Positions 46,572 to 57,354 of a stretch of 64,000 nt of DNA are shown piece by piece. The translations under genes and the position numbers were made by a program. The DNA comes from Pistricoccus aurantiacus. Lineage in GTDB: Bacteria > Pseudomonadota > Gammaproteobacteria > Pseudomonadales > Halomonadaceae. The notes under the pieces were generated by a model. That model searched no databases. It had not been told where the DNA came from and saw only the letters and a list, made by a program, of their open reading frames with translations. The stretch covers positions 1,302,001 to 1,366,000 of the forward strand of contig NZ_CP042382.1 of NCBI RefSeq assembly GCF_007954585.1, read 5' to 3'. Positions within the stretch are counted from its first letter, which is position 1. Every line of letters begins with the position of its first letter.

Positions 46572-49340
46572 TCAGTCGAGCATGCTGCGCAGCACATAGT
46601 GCAGGATACCGCCGTGACGGTAATACTCGAGTTCGTTGACGGTATCGATACGGCATAGCGCATCGAGTTTCTTCTCGCCCTTGTCGCTCTTGACGGTCAC
46701 CTTGACCTTGCTGCCGGGCTTGAGCTCGTTGAGGCCCTCGATGGAGATGGTTTCATCGCCAGTCAGGCCGAGGGACTTGCGATCCTCGCCTTCCGGGAAC
46801 TGCAGCGGCGCCACCCCCATGCCGATCAGGTTGGAGCGGTGGATACGCTCGTAGGACTCCGCCAGTACCGCGCGAACCCCGAGCAGCAGCGTTCCCTTGG
46901 CCGCCCAGTCCCGGGAGGAGCCGGTGCCGTATTCCTTGCCCGCCACCACCACCAGCGGCGTATCCTCCTCGGCGTACTTCATCGCCGCGTCGTAGATGGC
47001 CATTTCCTCGCCGGAAGGCACGTGACGAGTGAAGCCGCCTTCCACGTCGTCGAGCATCTCGTTTCTGATGCGCACGTTGGCGAAGGTACCGCGCATCATC
47101 ACCTCATGGTTACCCCGGCGGGAGCCGTAGGAGTTGAAGTCCGCGGGCTTGACGCCTTTATCCTGCAGATAGCGTCCTGCGGGGCTGTCCGGCTTGATGG
47201 AGCCCGCCGGTGAGATATGGTCCGTGGTCACTGAGTCGCCGAGCAGCGCCAGGATGTGCGCGTCCTTGACGTCCGCTACCGCTTCCGGCTCCTTGCCCAT
47301 GCCCTCGAAGAAGGGCGGATGCTGGATATAGGTGGAATCCTTCGACCACTCGTAGACCTTGCTGTCCGGCACCTCGAGGCTCTTCCACTGGTCGTCCCCG
47401 TCGAAGACAGCCGCGTATTCCTTGCGGAACATGTCGGTCTTGACCTTCTCCACCGCGTCGGCAATTTCCGACTGAGAAGGCCAGATATCCTTCAGGTAGA
47501 CCGGCTTGCCGTCCTTGTCCTCCCCCAGGGGTTCGCTGGTCAGATCGAGACGCACGTTGCCCGCCAGGGCGTAGGCCACCACCAGGGGCGGCGAGGCTAG
47601 CCAGTTGGTCGGGGAAAGCGGGTGAATGCGGCCTTCGAAGTTGCGGTTGCCGGAAAGCACCGAGGCCACGGTCAGATCGCCGTCGGTGATGGCCTTTTCG
47701 ATGGCGTCCGCCAGCGGTCCTGAGTTGCCGATGCAGGTAGTGCAGCCGTAGCCCACCAGATTGAAGCCGAGCTCGTTAAGGTCTTCCTGCAGATTGGCCG
47801 CCGCCAGGTATTCGGTGACTACCTTGGAACCCGGCGCCAGGGACGTCTTGACCCAGGGCTTGGTCTTGAGCCCTTTCTTCACCGCGTTGCGAGCCAGTAG
47901 CCCGGCGGCCATCATCACGCTGGGGTTGGAGGTGTTGGTGCAGGAAGTGATGGCAGCGATCACCACCGCGCCGGGATGCAGCTTGAAATCCTGGCCTTCG
48001 TGACTGACGTCCTGGCTGTTGGTGCGTTCGAAATAGCTGTTTCCGACCCCTACCGCAGTCTGTCCTCCTTCAGAGAACAGTCGCCCCTTTTCCTCGGACG
48101 ATCTTTCCTTTTCACCCACGGGGGTAGGCTCGCCTTTGGAATCTTCTTCAAGCAGCTTTTCGAAGGTGGCTTTCATGTCGGAAAGCGCCACCCGATCCTG
48201 GGGACGCTTGGGGCCGGCCAGACTAGCTTCCACGTCGTCCATATCGAGCTCGAGCGTATCGCTGAAGATCGGCTCGTCGCCGGGCTCACGCCACAGACCC
48301 TGTTCCTTGCAGTAGGCTTCCACCAAGGCGACCTGATCGTCGTCGCGACCGGTCAGATGCAGATAGCGCAAGGTTTCATCATCCACCGGGAAGAAGCCGC
48401 AGGTGGCGCCGTATTCCGGCGACATGTTGGCGATGGTGGCGCGATCCGCCAGCGGCAGATCCTTCAGGCCGTCGCCGTAGAACTCGACGAACTTGCCTAC
48501 CACGCCCTTGTTGCGCAGCATCTGGGTGACCGTCAGCACCAGGTCCGTGGCGGTGATACCTTCCTTGAGCTTGCCGGTGAGCTTGAAGCCGACCACCTCG
48601 GGAATCAGCATCGACACCGGCTGGCCGAGCATGGCGGCTTCCGCCTCGATACCGCCTACGCCCCAGCCGAGAATCCCCAGGCCGTTGATCATGGTGGTGT
48701 GGGAGTCGGTGCCGACCAGAGTGTCCGGAAAGGCATAGGTCTTGCCCTCGACCTCCTTGGTCCAGACCGTCTTGCCCAGATATTCCAGGTTGACCTGGTG
48801 GCAGATGCCGGTACCCGGCGGCACCACGCGGAAGTTGTCGAAGGCCTGCTGGCCCCAGCGCAGGAATTCGTAACGCTCCTTGTTGCGCTCCATCTCGATG
48901 GCGACGTTGTCGCGAAAGGCGCTGGGACTGCCGTACTCATCCACCATCACCGAGTGGTCGATGATCAGATCCACCGGAGAGAGAGGGTTGATGCGGGTAG
49001 GGTTCTCGCCGAGTTTTTCCACCGCGTCGCGCATCGCCGCGAGATCCACCACCCCGGGCACGCCGGTGAAATCCTGCATCAGTACCCGGGCCGGTCGATA
49101 GCCGATCTCCCGGTCGGAGCGGGCGTCCTTCTGCCAGTCCACCAAGGCCTGCAAGTCCTCTTGGGCGACGCTTTCATCTTCGGCGAAGCGCAGCTGATTC
49201 TCCAGCAGCACCTTGAGAGTCTTGGGCAGGCGCTTGATATCGCCCAAGGCATCCGCCGCCTTTGACAGGCTGTAGTAATGATAGGTGGCGCCGCCTACCT
49301 CGAGGGACTTCAAGGTATCAGGCGTGGTCTTGTTACTCAT
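46572..49340 (-). CDS. acnA: Aconitate hydratase A
   Basis: Citrate-isocitrate isomerase of the TCA cycle, 922 residues, AcnA/IRP type. DHSVMVDEYGSPSAFRDNV and LVGTDSHTTMINGLGILGWG are substrate loops; the 4Fe-4S cysteines are in AAITSCTNTSNP and GYGCTTCIGNSG; and EYGTGSSRDWAAKGTLLLG lies in the swivelling domain. The inter-domain region around residues 395-430 is unusually acidic and Glu-rich (EEDSKGEPTPVGEKERSSEE). It is convergent with maeA. Confidence 0.97.
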   Translation of the reverse strand: MSNKTTPDTLKSLEVGGATYHYYSLSKAADALGDIKRLPKTLKVLLENQLRFAEDESVAQEDLQALVDWQKDARSDREIGYRPARVLMQDFTGVPGVVDLAAMRDAVEKLGENPTRINPLSPVDLIIDHSVMVDEYGSPSAFRDNVAIEMERNKERYEFLRWGQQAFDNFRVVPPGTGICHQVNLEYLGKTVWTKEVEGKTYAFPDTLVGTDSHTTMINGLGILGWGVGGIEAEAAMLGQPVSMLIPEVVGFKLTGKLKEGITATDLVLTVTQMLRNKGVVGKFVEFYGDGLKDLPLADRATIANMSPEYGATCGFFPVDDETLRYLHLTGRDDDQVALVEAYCKEQGLWREPGDEPIFSDTLELDMDDVEASLAGPKRPQDRVALSDMKATFEKLLEEDSKGEPTPVGEKERSSEEKGRLFSEGGQTAVGVGNSYFERTNSQDVSHEGQDFKLHPGAVVIAAITSCTNTSNPSVMMAAGLLARNAVKKGLKTKPWVKTSLAPGSKVVTEYLAAANLQEDLNELGFNLVGYGCTTCIGNSGPLADAIEKAITDGDLTVASVLSGNRNFEGRIHPLSPTNWLASPPLVVAYALAGNVRLDLTSEPLGEDKDGKPVYLKDIWPSQSEIADAVEKVKTDMFRKEYAAVFDGDDQWKSLEVPDSKVYEWSKDSTYIQHPPFFEGMGKEPEAVADVKDAHILALLGDSVTTDHISPAGSIKPDSPAGRYLQDKGVKPADFNSYGSRRGNHEVMMRGTFANVRIRNEMLDDVEGGFTRHVPSGEEMAIYDAAMKYAEEDTPLVVVAGKEYGTGSSRDWAAKGTLLLGVRAVLAESYERIHRSNLIGMGVAPLQFPEGEDRKSLGLTGDETISIEGLNELKPGSKVKVTVKSDKGEKKLDALCRIDTVNELEYYRHGGILHYVLRSMLD

Positions 49341-49585
49341 GTTCTCCTCCTCATGAAGAGCGAAAGGTCATGCATCCTTTCCCGGTGTTTATATTTTTAA
49401 CAGCTAATCAATTACATGGTCACTGCCGCCATTACTTTCAAGTCTAGCTCATTCAGCGACTATGCTAAGCACAGAACCCTCGTCGATGGAATCAGACATG
49501 GGGTTCGGCAGCACTTGAATTTTTCCGCATCGCCTCCATTGTCGATAGCTACATAGGCGATGCGTCATTCTCGAGGGGACGCGTC

Positions 49586-49795
49586 ATGAATGAGGAAATG
49601 CTGAGCTCCGTCGCGGTCAACTGTCCTTATTGCAGTTCCGGTTTCGAACTGCTGGTGGATGTCAGTCAGGGAAGTCACGCCACCTGGGAAGATTGCCCAC
49701 GTTGCTGCGCGCCGATTCAGGTCGCCGTGGCGGTCAACGAAATGAACGGCGATTTTGAAGGGATCAATATCGGTCGGGATGACGATATCGTTTGA
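49586..49795 (+). CDS. CPXCG-motif cysteine-rich small protein
   Basis: A 69-residue protein with two cysteine pairs, VNCPYCSSGFELLVD and EDCPRCCAPIQV, as in the CPXCG_CxxC family, likely a zinc knuckle. No function is established for this family. The C-terminus is acidic and disordered-looking (GRDDDIV). GAGGGG lies about 12 nt upstream. It is followed by the peroxiredoxin gene after 161 nt. Confidence 0.82.
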   Translation: MNEEMLSSVAVNCPYCSSGFELLVDVSQGSHATWEDCPRCCAPIQVAVAVNEMNGDFEGINIGRDDDIV

Positions 49796-49914
49796 AAACT
49801 TCGGTTGAACATAGCCAAACCCTATATGGTTCATTGGAGCAATCAAATTGGTTTGTTGGCTCGCCGCGCTTAGCCTAGACCCACTTACTTGATCAGTTGT
49901 ATTCGATCCATGAA

Positions 49915-49942
49915 CGGCCGCTTTCAGCGGTCCGGTTTTTTT
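49915..49942 (+). terminator. Terminator-like hairpin in the peroxiredoxin 5' leader
   Basis: CGG-CCGC pairs with GCGG-T-CCG (7 bp with one bulged T) around TTTCA, followed by G and a run of seven T (49936-49942). It ends 4 nt before the SD and 14 nt before the peroxiredoxin ATG. It could be the CPXCG gene's terminator or a leader attenuator for the peroxiredoxin. Confidence 0.55.
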
Positions 49943-49956
49943 ACCAAGGAGAAATG

Positions 49957-50559
49957 ATGAGCGTATTGGTTGGTCGTCAAGCCCCAAATTTCGAAGCCGC
50001 CGCCGTCACCGGTGAGGGCAAGATCGTCGAGAACTTCAAGCTGTCCAACAGCAGCGGCAAGCTGCGGGTGCTGTTCTTCTGGCCCTTGGACTTCACTTTT
50101 GTTTGCCCCTCCGAAATCATCGCCCACGACAATCGTCTGCCGCAGTTCAAGGAGCTCGGCGTCGAGGTGATCGGTGTCTCCATCGATTCCCAGTTCACTC
50201 ACTACGCCTGGCGCAAGACCTCCCCGGACGCCGGCGGCATCGGTGAGGTCGGTTTTCCCATGGTGGCCGACGTCAAGCACGAGATCGCTCAGGCCTACGG
50301 TATCGAGCATCCGGAAGCCGGCGTCGCCTTGCGCGCGTCCTTCCTGATCGACGAGGACGGCATCGTGCAGCACCAGACCGTCAATAACCTGCCCCTGGGC
50401 CGCAACGTCGACGAGATGCTGCGCATGGTCAAGGCGCTCAAGCACCATCAGGAGCACGGTGAGGTCTGTCCTGCGGGCTGGGATGAAGGCGAGGAAGGCA
50501 TGCAGGACAACGCTGAAGGCGTCGCCAAGTATCTTGGCAAGCACTTCAACGAGCTGTAA
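49957..50559 (+). CDS. 2-Cys peroxiredoxin (AhpC/TSA family)
   Basis: Thiol peroxidase of 200 residues that reduces H2O2, alkyl peroxides and peroxynitrite. The peroxidatic cysteine is C50 in DFTFVCPSE and the resolving cysteine C171 in HGEVCPAGW; both present means a typical 2-Cys enzyme. AAGGAGAA precedes two ATGs (49954 and 49957); the second has normal spacing and matches the family. trxB lies just downstream and could recycle it. The leader has a terminator-like hairpin. Confidence 0.95.
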   Translation: MSVLVGRQAPNFEAAAVTGEGKIVENFKLSNSSGKLRVLFFWPLDFTFVCPSEIIAHDNRLPQFKELGVEVIGVSIDSQFTHYAWRKTSPDAGGIGEVGFPMVADVKHEIAQAYGIEHPEAGVALRASFLIDEDGIVQHQTVNNLPLGRNVDEMLRMVKALKHHQEHGEVCPAGWDEGEEGMQDNAEGVAKYLGKHFNEL

Positions 50560-50586
50560 GGCAAGCCGATATACCATTGCCTTGAT

Positions 50587-50608
50587 GAAGCGGCCTGCGG
50601 GCCGCTTC
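50587..50608 (+). terminator. Terminator after the peroxiredoxin gene
   Basis: GAAGCGGCC and GGCCGCTTC form a perfect 9-bp stem with a TGCG loop, followed by TTGCG, 28 nt after the stop. Confidence 0.72.
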
Positions 50609-50653
50609 TTGCGTTGGTAGAATGCGTTTTCGTTCCCATGAACAGGTTTATAG

Positions 50654-51616
<963 letters not shown>

Positions 51617-51640
51617 TCGACCCGGGTCGTTGCAGCGCTG

Positions 51641-51658
51641 GCGTCATCAGGCTGTCAT
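51641..51658 (+). promoter_or_regulatory. Pho box upstream of phoU
   Basis: GCGTCAT-CAGG-CTGTCAT: two 7-mers 11 nt apart, the second a perfect half site and the first with two mismatches. It starts 101 nt before the phoU ATG. PhoB binding is predicted. Confidence 0.7.
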
Positions 51659-51741
51659 ACTGGGTCGCCATGATGTCGCGCAACGAAAAAGCTTCCGCAA
51701 AAAGCGGTACCCTTGGACACCATCATCGAGAGACATTGCTC

Positions 51742-52482
51742 ATGACCCCGACGACCGCCCCGCATTCCACGCATATATCCCGGCAGTTCAACCATGAGAT
51801 GGAAGCCATACGTACCCGCCTGCTGGCCATGGGGGGGCTGGTCGAACAACAGGTTGGCAATGCCATCTCCGCGTTGATCGAGAGTGATTACGCCGTGGCC
51901 GACGACGTGCGGCTCAATGACCATCGGGTCAACCAGATGCAGATCGACATCGACGAGGAATGCACGCGGATTCTCGCCCGTCGCCAACCGGCGGCCTCGG
52001 ATCTGCGTCTGGTGCTGGCGGTCACCCGGGCCACCTCGGACCTCGAACGCATCGGCGACGAAGCTCAGAAGATCGCCCGGCATGCCATGCAACTGGTCGA
52101 AGAGGGGGCTGCGCCACGCGGCTACGCGGAAGCTCGCCACATCGGCTATCAAGTGCGTCACATGCTGCAGGATGCTTTGAACGCTTTTGCCCGTTTCGAT
52201 ACGCAGCTGGCGCTGGCCGTATTACAGGAAGACCAGGCGGTGGATATGGAGTATCGCAGCGCCACCCGCGCCCTTGTCACCTTCATGATGGAGGACCCGC
52301 GAGCGATCTCGCGGGTCCTCAATATCATGTGGGTGCTGCGGGCCCTGGAGCGCATCGGGGATCATTCCAACAACCTGGCCGAGTGCGTGATCTATCTGGT
52401 GCGGGGCACCGACGTGCGCCACGCCAGTTTCGAGGCGATCGAAGCCAGCCTGGAGGAGCCCGATAGGCGCGACGCGACCTGA
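51742..52482 (+). CDS. phoU: Phosphate-signalling protein PhoU
   Basis: Negative regulator linking PstSCAB to PhoR, 246 residues, two three-helix bundles. Both PhoU metal/packing motifs are visible: DLRLVLAVTRATSDLERIGD in the first half and ISRVLNIMWVLRALERIGDH followed by SNNLAECVIYL in the second. ATG 51742 gives the usual PhoU start (HISRQFNHEMEAIRTRLL); the longer ORF to 51670 is not conserved. Unlike E. coli, phoU is upstream of pstS, has its own Pho box, and is separated from pstB. Confidence 0.96.
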   Translation: MTPTTAPHSTHISRQFNHEMEAIRTRLLAMGGLVEQQVGNAISALIESDYAVADDVRLNDHRVNQMQIDIDEECTRILARRQPAASDLRLVLAVTRATSDLERIGDEAQKIARHAMQLVEEGAAPRGYAEARHIGYQVRHMLQDALNAFARFDTQLALAVLQEDQAVDMEYRSATRALVTFMMEDPRAISRVLNIMWVLRALERIGDHSNNLAECVIYLVRGTDVRHASFEAIEASLEEPDRRDAT

Positions 52483-52530
52483 ACGCGAGTCCCCCGTTCG
52501 GTGACAATCCGGCAAATCGCTCGCTCGTCA

Positions 52531-52651
52531 GTCGGGCTGCCGGGAAACGGCAGTCGAATCGACTTCCCCCGCCGATTTCTCTACGAATCTCCAGACGCGC
52601 CCCCTGGCGGTTGATCAACGCTGGCAAGCAGCGTCTGATCAGCCCCGACCC
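52531..52651 (-). pseudogene. Remnant of a phoR 3' end
   Basis: On the minus strand this piece translates to a histidine-kinase C-terminus (GSGLIRRCLPALINRQG, then RLEIRREIGGGSRFDCRFPA), aligned to the real PhoR end (RLEIRSEVGEGSRFICHFPA). Bases 52531-52597 match 57369-57435 at 56 of 67 positions without gaps. No H-box or ATP lid precedes it, so only about 40 codons survive. It points toward phoU, as phoR would if it once lay next to phoU. Confidence 0.78.
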
Positions 52652-52696
52652 CATGGTCTCAACGCCCGATCTTTTCTTGCAGCACAAGGCTGTCTT

Positions 52697-52714
52697 CTGT
52701 CATGAACCTGTCAT
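52697..52714 (+). promoter_or_regulatory. Pho box upstream of pstS
   Basis: CTGTCAT-GAAC-CTGTCAT: two perfect half sites 11 nt apart, the consensus PhoB target. It ends 60 nt before the pstS ATG. A third, weaker CTGTCTT abuts it at 52690. Confidence 0.9.
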
Positions 52715-52774
52715 CTTCGCTTGGCATGCTGTGTTTCGCGAAGGTTGAATACCCTCATCGACAGGAGTTAGCGC

Positions 52775-53800
52775 ATGAATCGCATCTTCACGACAACTGC
52801 CATCGCCGCCGCCGTCTTCAGCGTCGCTGGCATCGCTCAAGCACGGGATCAGGTGCGTATCGTCGGGTCCAGCACCGTCTATCCGTTCGCCAGCTATGTT
52901 GCGGAGGAGTTCGGTGCCACCACGGATTATCCTACCCCGGTAATCGAGTCCACCGGTTCCGGCGGCGGCCTGCGACTGTTCTGCAACGGCGTCGGTGAGG
53001 GCACGCCGGACATCACCAACGCCTCGCGGCGCATGAAAACCTCGGAGTTCGAGCGCTGCCAGGAAAACGGCGTTACCGATATCACCGAAGCCAAGATCGG
53101 CTATGACGGCATCGCCTTTGCCCAGTCGAGCAGCAACGAGTCACTGAACCTGACCCGCGAGCAGCTGTTCAAGGCACTGGCTGCCAAGGTACCCCAGAAT
53201 GATGGCAAGAATGGCGAAATAGTCGATAACCCCTACAAGAAATGGAGCGATATCGATTCATCGCTGCCGGACCGCGAGATCATGGTCTATGGGCCGCCTA
53301 CCACCTCCGGTACCCGCGACGCCTTCGAGGAACTGGTCATGGAAGCCGCCTCGGAAGACATGGACGCCTACGGAGGCGAAGCCTACACCGACATTCGTTC
53401 CGATGGTGCCTACGTCGACGCCGGCGAGAACGACAACCTGATCGTTCAGCGCCTCAGCGAGAACACCGAGGCATTCGGTATCTTCGGTTACTCCTTCCTG
53501 GAAGCGAATACCGATACCTTGAACGGTGCGTCGATCGATGGCGTGGCACCCGAGCCCGAGGCGATCAGCTCCGGTGAATATCCGGTATCACGTTCGCTGT
53601 TCTTCTACCTCAAGAATCAGCATGCCGATGAAGTGCCGGCGATGTACGAGTACGCCAACCTGTTCATGAGCGAGCAGATGATCTCGCCAATGGGCTACCT
53701 CCAGGGGTTGGGGTTGATCCCGCTGCCGGAAGAGGAGCGTCAAGCTGAGCGCGACGCGGTGGAGGGTAAGGAAAAGCTTGAGCTTTCAGCGCTGAAGTAG
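52775..53800 (+). CDS. pstS: Phosphate ABC transporter substrate-binding protein PstS
   Basis: Periplasmic phosphate-binding protein of 341 residues. Signal peptide residues 1-23 (MNRIFTTTAIAAAVFSVAG, cleavage after AQA). Phosphate-binding segments include VGSSTVYPFASYV, ESTGSGGGLRLFC and PPTTSGTRDAFEEL. This is the PstS type common in pseudomonads and alphaproteobacteria rather than the E. coli form. Transcription from the Pho box 60 nt upstream is expected under phosphate starvation. Confidence 0.96.
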   Translation: MNRIFTTTAIAAAVFSVAGIAQARDQVRIVGSSTVYPFASYVAEEFGATTDYPTPVIESTGSGGGLRLFCNGVGEGTPDITNASRRMKTSEFERCQENGVTDITEAKIGYDGIAFAQSSSNESLNLTREQLFKALAAKVPQNDGKNGEIVDNPYKKWSDIDSSLPDREIMVYGPPTTSGTRDAFEELVMEAASEDMDAYGGEAYTDIRSDGAYVDAGENDNLIVQRLSENTEAFGIFGYSFLEANTDTLNGASIDGVAPEPEAISSGEYPVSRSLFFYLKNQHADEVPAMYEYANLFMSEQMISPMGYLQGLGLIPLPEEERQAERDAVEGKEKLELSALK

Positions 53801-53908
53801 GCGCCTTCGAAGCCTGAGAATGGGTCGATGGCGTTGGCTGTCGGCCCGTGCCGATGATAAGGACCCGTGGATTCGGGGTCATCTCACGAAAGTTTCAAGA
53901 GCGTTTTG

Positions 53909-55165
53909 ATGCTGACCAACCAAATTTATCTGCTGTTCTCCGCCGTGCTCATCGCCCTGGGGTTGGCTGCCTTCTTCCTGGCGCGGGCACGCGCCTCACA
54001 TCTGCGCATGAATGGCACAGCGATGGTGGCGCAACCGGATCAGTATGCCTGGTTTTCGGTATTGAGCACCGCTGGCCCTGCGCTATTGGCGGCTGCCTTG
54101 GGCGCCTTCGTTTTGCTGTTGCTCGGGGCGGATATTCCCATACTCTATCTGCTTGGCGCCAGTCTGGCGGTAGCCGTTATCGGCTTGCTCGTCGGCCTGG
54201 TGCAGGTGCGTCCGGATTTTCACGCACGTCAGGCCATCGAGCGAGTGATCCATGGGATTCTGGCGGCGGCGGCGCTGGTCTCGATCGTCACTACCCTGGG
54301 GATTCTGATCTCGATCGTGTTCGAGGCGGTGCGATTCTTCCAGATGCAGGGCTTCTGGGACTTCATCACCGGTACCACCTGGGCGCCGGGCAACAGCTTC
54401 CTGGCCGCCGCCGGGCGTGGCGCCGAAAATGCCAGCGCGGCCCAGTTCGGCTCGGTACCGCTGTTTGCCGGTACCTTTATCATCACGCTGATCGCGATGC
54501 TGGTGGCGATCCCGGTCGGGCTTTTGGCAGCCATCTACATGGCCGAGTTCGCCCCGGCCCGAGTGCGGAACCTGGCCAAGCCGGTACTGGAAGTGCTCGC
54601 CGGCATCCCCACGGTAGTGTATGGCTTCTTTGCCGCCATTACCGTGGCGCCGATTATCGTCGATGTCGCCGGCTTCTTTGGGCTGGAGGCGTCGTTCAAC
54701 AACGCCCTGGCCCCGGGGATCGTCATGGGCATCATGATCATTCCGTTCATCTCGTCACTCTCCGATGACGTGATCAATGCGGTGCCGGACAGCATGCGTC
54801 AGGGCTCCCTGGCGCTGGGCATGACCAAGGCCGAGACCATTGCCAGTGTCGTGCTGCCCGCCGCCACACCCGGCATCATCTCGGCGTCGTTGCTGGCGGT
54901 TTCCCGAGCCCTGGGGGAGACCATGATCGTGGTCATGGCTGCCGGCATGCGGCCCAACCTGACCGCCAATCCATTGGAAGACATGACCACCGTCACCGTG
55001 CGTATCGTCGCTGCCCTGACCGGTGACCAGGAGTTCGAGAGCGCCGAGACGCTCTCCGCCTTCGCCCTGGGATTGGTGCTGTTCGTGGTGACACTGGCGC
55101 TGAATATGGTCTCGGTGATCATGATTCGTCGCTTCCGTGAAAAATATCGCACCAACGACCTATGA
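53909..55165 (+). CDS. pstC: Phosphate ABC transporter permease PstC
   Basis: Inner-membrane permease of 418 residues. It has an N-terminal extension with three or four TM helices (MLTNQIYLLFSAVLIALGL onward) before the core domain (FIITLIAMLVAIPVGLLAAI), and the permease loop is SLALGMTKAETIASVVLPAA. This long form, about 100 residues over E. coli PstC, is usual in the PstS type seen here. ATG 53909 was preferred; GTG 53867 would add 14 polar residues. Confidence 0.93.
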   Translation: MLTNQIYLLFSAVLIALGLAAFFLARARASHLRMNGTAMVAQPDQYAWFSVLSTAGPALLAAALGAFVLLLLGADIPILYLLGASLAVAVIGLLVGLVQVRPDFHARQAIERVIHGILAAAALVSIVTTLGILISIVFEAVRFFQMQGFWDFITGTTWAPGNSFLAAAGRGAENASAAQFGSVPLFAGTFIITLIAMLVAIPVGLLAAIYMAEFAPARVRNLAKPVLEVLAGIPTVVYGFFAAITVAPIIVDVAGFFGLEASFNNALAPGIVMGIMIIPFISSLSDDVINAVPDSMRQGSLALGMTKAETIASVVLPAATPGIISASLLAVSRALGETMIVVMAAGMRPNLTANPLEDMTTVTVRIVAALTGDQEFESAETLSAFALGLVLFVVTLALNMVSVIMIRRFREKYRTNDL

Positions 55166-55184
55166 TATCGAGGAGCAGGGAGAT

Positions 55185-56351
55185 ATGAGTCAATCCTTCG
55201 ATGAGATCACCGCTCAGCTCAGGAACCGCCACCGCAAGTCGGCCTGGCTCAAGTGGGTGTCGATGGGTGCGTTGGCACTGGCGGCGTCCTTTCTGGTGAT
55301 GTTCATCGCCGACATGCTGGTCAAGGGCTTGCCGGCCTTCCAGCAGGCGCAGATCCAGGTCGAGGTCAGCTACAGCGAACGGAGCCAGGAGATGCCGCCG
55401 GCGGCAGTGAGCGAGGATGTACACCGTCTGGTCAGCCGTGGCTTTCTGCGGACCCTGCCCAGGCGGATGCGTGACAACCCCGACCTGATGGGTGTCACCC
55501 GCCTGGAGTGGGTATTGGCGGATAGCGCGGTAGATCAGTATCTCAAGGGCAACCACTCGGCGCTCAAGGAAAGTCAGCGGCCAGTGATCGATGAGTTGGC
55601 GAAGCAAGGGCGGGCGGAGTTGAAGTTCAATACCCGCTTCTTCACCTCCGGCGACTCCAAGATGCCGGAGCTGGCCGGGATCGCCGCTGCCGCCATGGGC
55701 ACGGTCATGACGCTGATCGTGACCATGCTGGTGTGTTTCCCCATCGGCGTCATGACCGCGGTCTATCTCGAGGAGTTTGCCTACGACAACTGGCTGACCC
55801 GGACCATCGAGATCAATATCAACAACCTGGCCGCGATACCCTCGATCCTGTTCGGCTTGCTGGGGCTGGCCATCTACATCAACTTCTTCGGCGTACCACG
55901 CTCGACACCGCTGGTCGGGGGGCTGACCCTGGCGCTGATGACGCTACCGGTGATCATCATCACCACCCGTACTGCCTTGCGCAGCGTGCCGGATGCCATT
56001 CGCCAAGCGGCGTTCGGCGTGGGCTGCTCGCGCTGGCAGGTGGTGCGCGATCATGTCTTGCCGGTATCGCTGCCGGGCATCCTCACCGGCTCGATCATCG
56101 GCATGGCCCAGGCCATGGGCGAAACGGCGCCGCTGATCATCATCGGCATGGTGGCCTTCATTCCCGACGTCTCGGTGTCGTTTACCGATGCGGCGACGGT
56201 GATGCCCGCCCAGATCTTCACCTGGGCCGGCGAGCCGGATCGCGCCTTCGTCGAGAAGACCGCCGGCGGCATTCTGGTCCTGCTCGCCGTGCTCATCTCG
56301 CTCAATGCCACGGCGGTATGGATGCGCAAGAAATTTGAACGCCGCTGGTAA
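55185..56351 (+). CDS. pstA: Phosphate ABC transporter permease PstA
   Basis: Second permease, 388 residues. TM1 ([20 protein letters not shown]) is followed by a periplasmic insert of about 120 residues, then the core ([20 protein letters not shown]) with EAA-type loop [20 protein letters not shown]. The insert is absent from E. coli PstA. ATG 55185 has AGGAG 9 nt upstream and is 19 nt after pstC. Confidence 0.93.
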   Translation: MSQSFDEITAQLRNRHRKSAWLKWVSMGALALAASFLVMFIADMLVKGLPAFQQAQIQVEVSYSERSQEMPPAAVSEDVHRLVSRGFLRTLPRRMRDNPDLMGVTRLEWVLADSAVDQYLKGNHSALKESQRPVIDELAKQGRAELKFNTRFFTSGDSKMPELAGIAAAAMGTVMTLIVTMLVCFPIGVMTAVYLEEFAYDNWLTRTIEININNLAAIPSILFGLLGLAIYINFFGVPRSTPLVGGLTLALMTLPVIIITTRTALRSVPDAIRQAAFGVGCSRWQVVRDHVLPVSLPGILTGSIIGMAQAMGETAPLIIIGMVAFIPDVSVSFTDAATVMPAQIFTWAGEPDRAFVEKTAGGILVLLAVLISLNATAVWMRKKFERRW

Positions 56352-56376
56352 GCCAGCGCTTGAACAGGAAGCTCTT

Positions 56377-57234
56377 ATGCTCAACGAACAGATTGTCAGC
56401 GCCGAGGTCGAGCCAGCGCCGCCGGCGCAAGCGTTCTCGCAGGGGAGACCCGTGCATACCAACGAGGACGCGCGCCACGAATTGAGTGTCCGCGTGCGTG
56501 ATCTCAATCTCTGGTATGGAAACAGCCAGGCACTCAAGAACGTCAATATCGATGTCTATCAGAAGAACGTCACCGCGGTGATCGGCCCCTCCGGCTGTGG
56601 CAAGTCGACCTTTCTACGTTGCCTGAATCGCATGAACGATCTGATTCGCAATGTCAGGACAGAAGGGCTGATCGAGATGGACGGGCGGGATGTCAACGAG
56701 CCCAGGATGGATGAGGTCGCCCTGCGCCGACGAGTAGGCATGGTATTCCAGAAGCCCAATCCGTTTCCCAAGTCGATCTACGAGAACGTCGCCTACGCGC
56801 CGCGCATGCACGATCTGGTGAGCCGCAAGGCGGAACAGGATGAGCTGGTGGAGCAGGCGCTACGCGATGCCGGGCTGTGGAACGAGGTCAAGGACAAGCT
56901 TCAGCAACAGGGCACCTCCCTGTCCGGCGGCCAGCAGCAGCGCCTGTGCATTGCCCGGGCGATCGCGGTGCAGCCGGACGTGATCCTGATGGACGAGCCG
57001 ACCTCGGCGCTGGACCCGATCTCCACGGCGACCATCGAGGACCTGATGGACAGGCTCAAGCAGCAGTTCACCATCGTCACGGTGACCCACAACATGCAGC
57101 AGGCGGCGCGGGTGGCCGACTACACGGCCTTCTTCCACCTCGGCGAGCTGATCGAGTACAACGATACGCGGATGATGTTCTCCAACCCGCATACCAAGAA
57201 GGCCGAGGACTACATCACCGGGCGCTATGGCTAG
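56377..57234 (+). CDS. pstB: Phosphate ABC transporter ATPase PstB
   Basis: Cytoplasmic ATPase of 285 residues. Walker [11 protein letters not shown]-loop [19 protein letters not shown], signature LSGGQQQR, Walker [14 protein letters not shown] and the switch His in [12 protein letters not shown]. The N-terminal 45 residues are longer than in E. coli. ATG 56377 has AGGAAG 5 nt upstream. It ends the pst operon with no phoU downstream. Confidence 0.97.
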   Translation: MLNEQIVSAEVEPAPPAQAFSQGRPVHTNEDARHELSVRVRDLNLWYGNSQALKNVNIDVYQKNVTAVIGPSGCGKSTFLRCLNRMNDLIRNVRTEGLIEMDGRDVNEPRMDEVALRRRVGMVFQKPNPFPKSIYENVAYAPRMHDLVSRKAEQDELVEQALRDAGLWNEVKDKLQQQGTSLSGGQQQRLCIARAIAVQPDVILMDEPTSALDPISTATIEDLMDRLKQQFTIVTVTHNMQQAARVADYTAFFHLGELIEYNDTRMMFSNPHTKKAEDYITGRYG

Positions 57235-57354
57235 CAGGAGGCCTGGGCGTGCCAGGGTTCTGGAGCGCGAGGTGCGCTTTATCTTCGGTGCTCAGGCTCG
57301 GCGGCAATGCAGGCCGGGGTGGGCTTAACAGCTTGATGCCTGCCCCGAGGCTCG

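Noticed and set aside
52325-52687. A 120-codon minus-strand ORF between phoU and pstS as a functional gene
   Set aside because: Only a phoR-like C-terminal scrap is recognisable; there is no kinase core and the rest is antisense to phoU.
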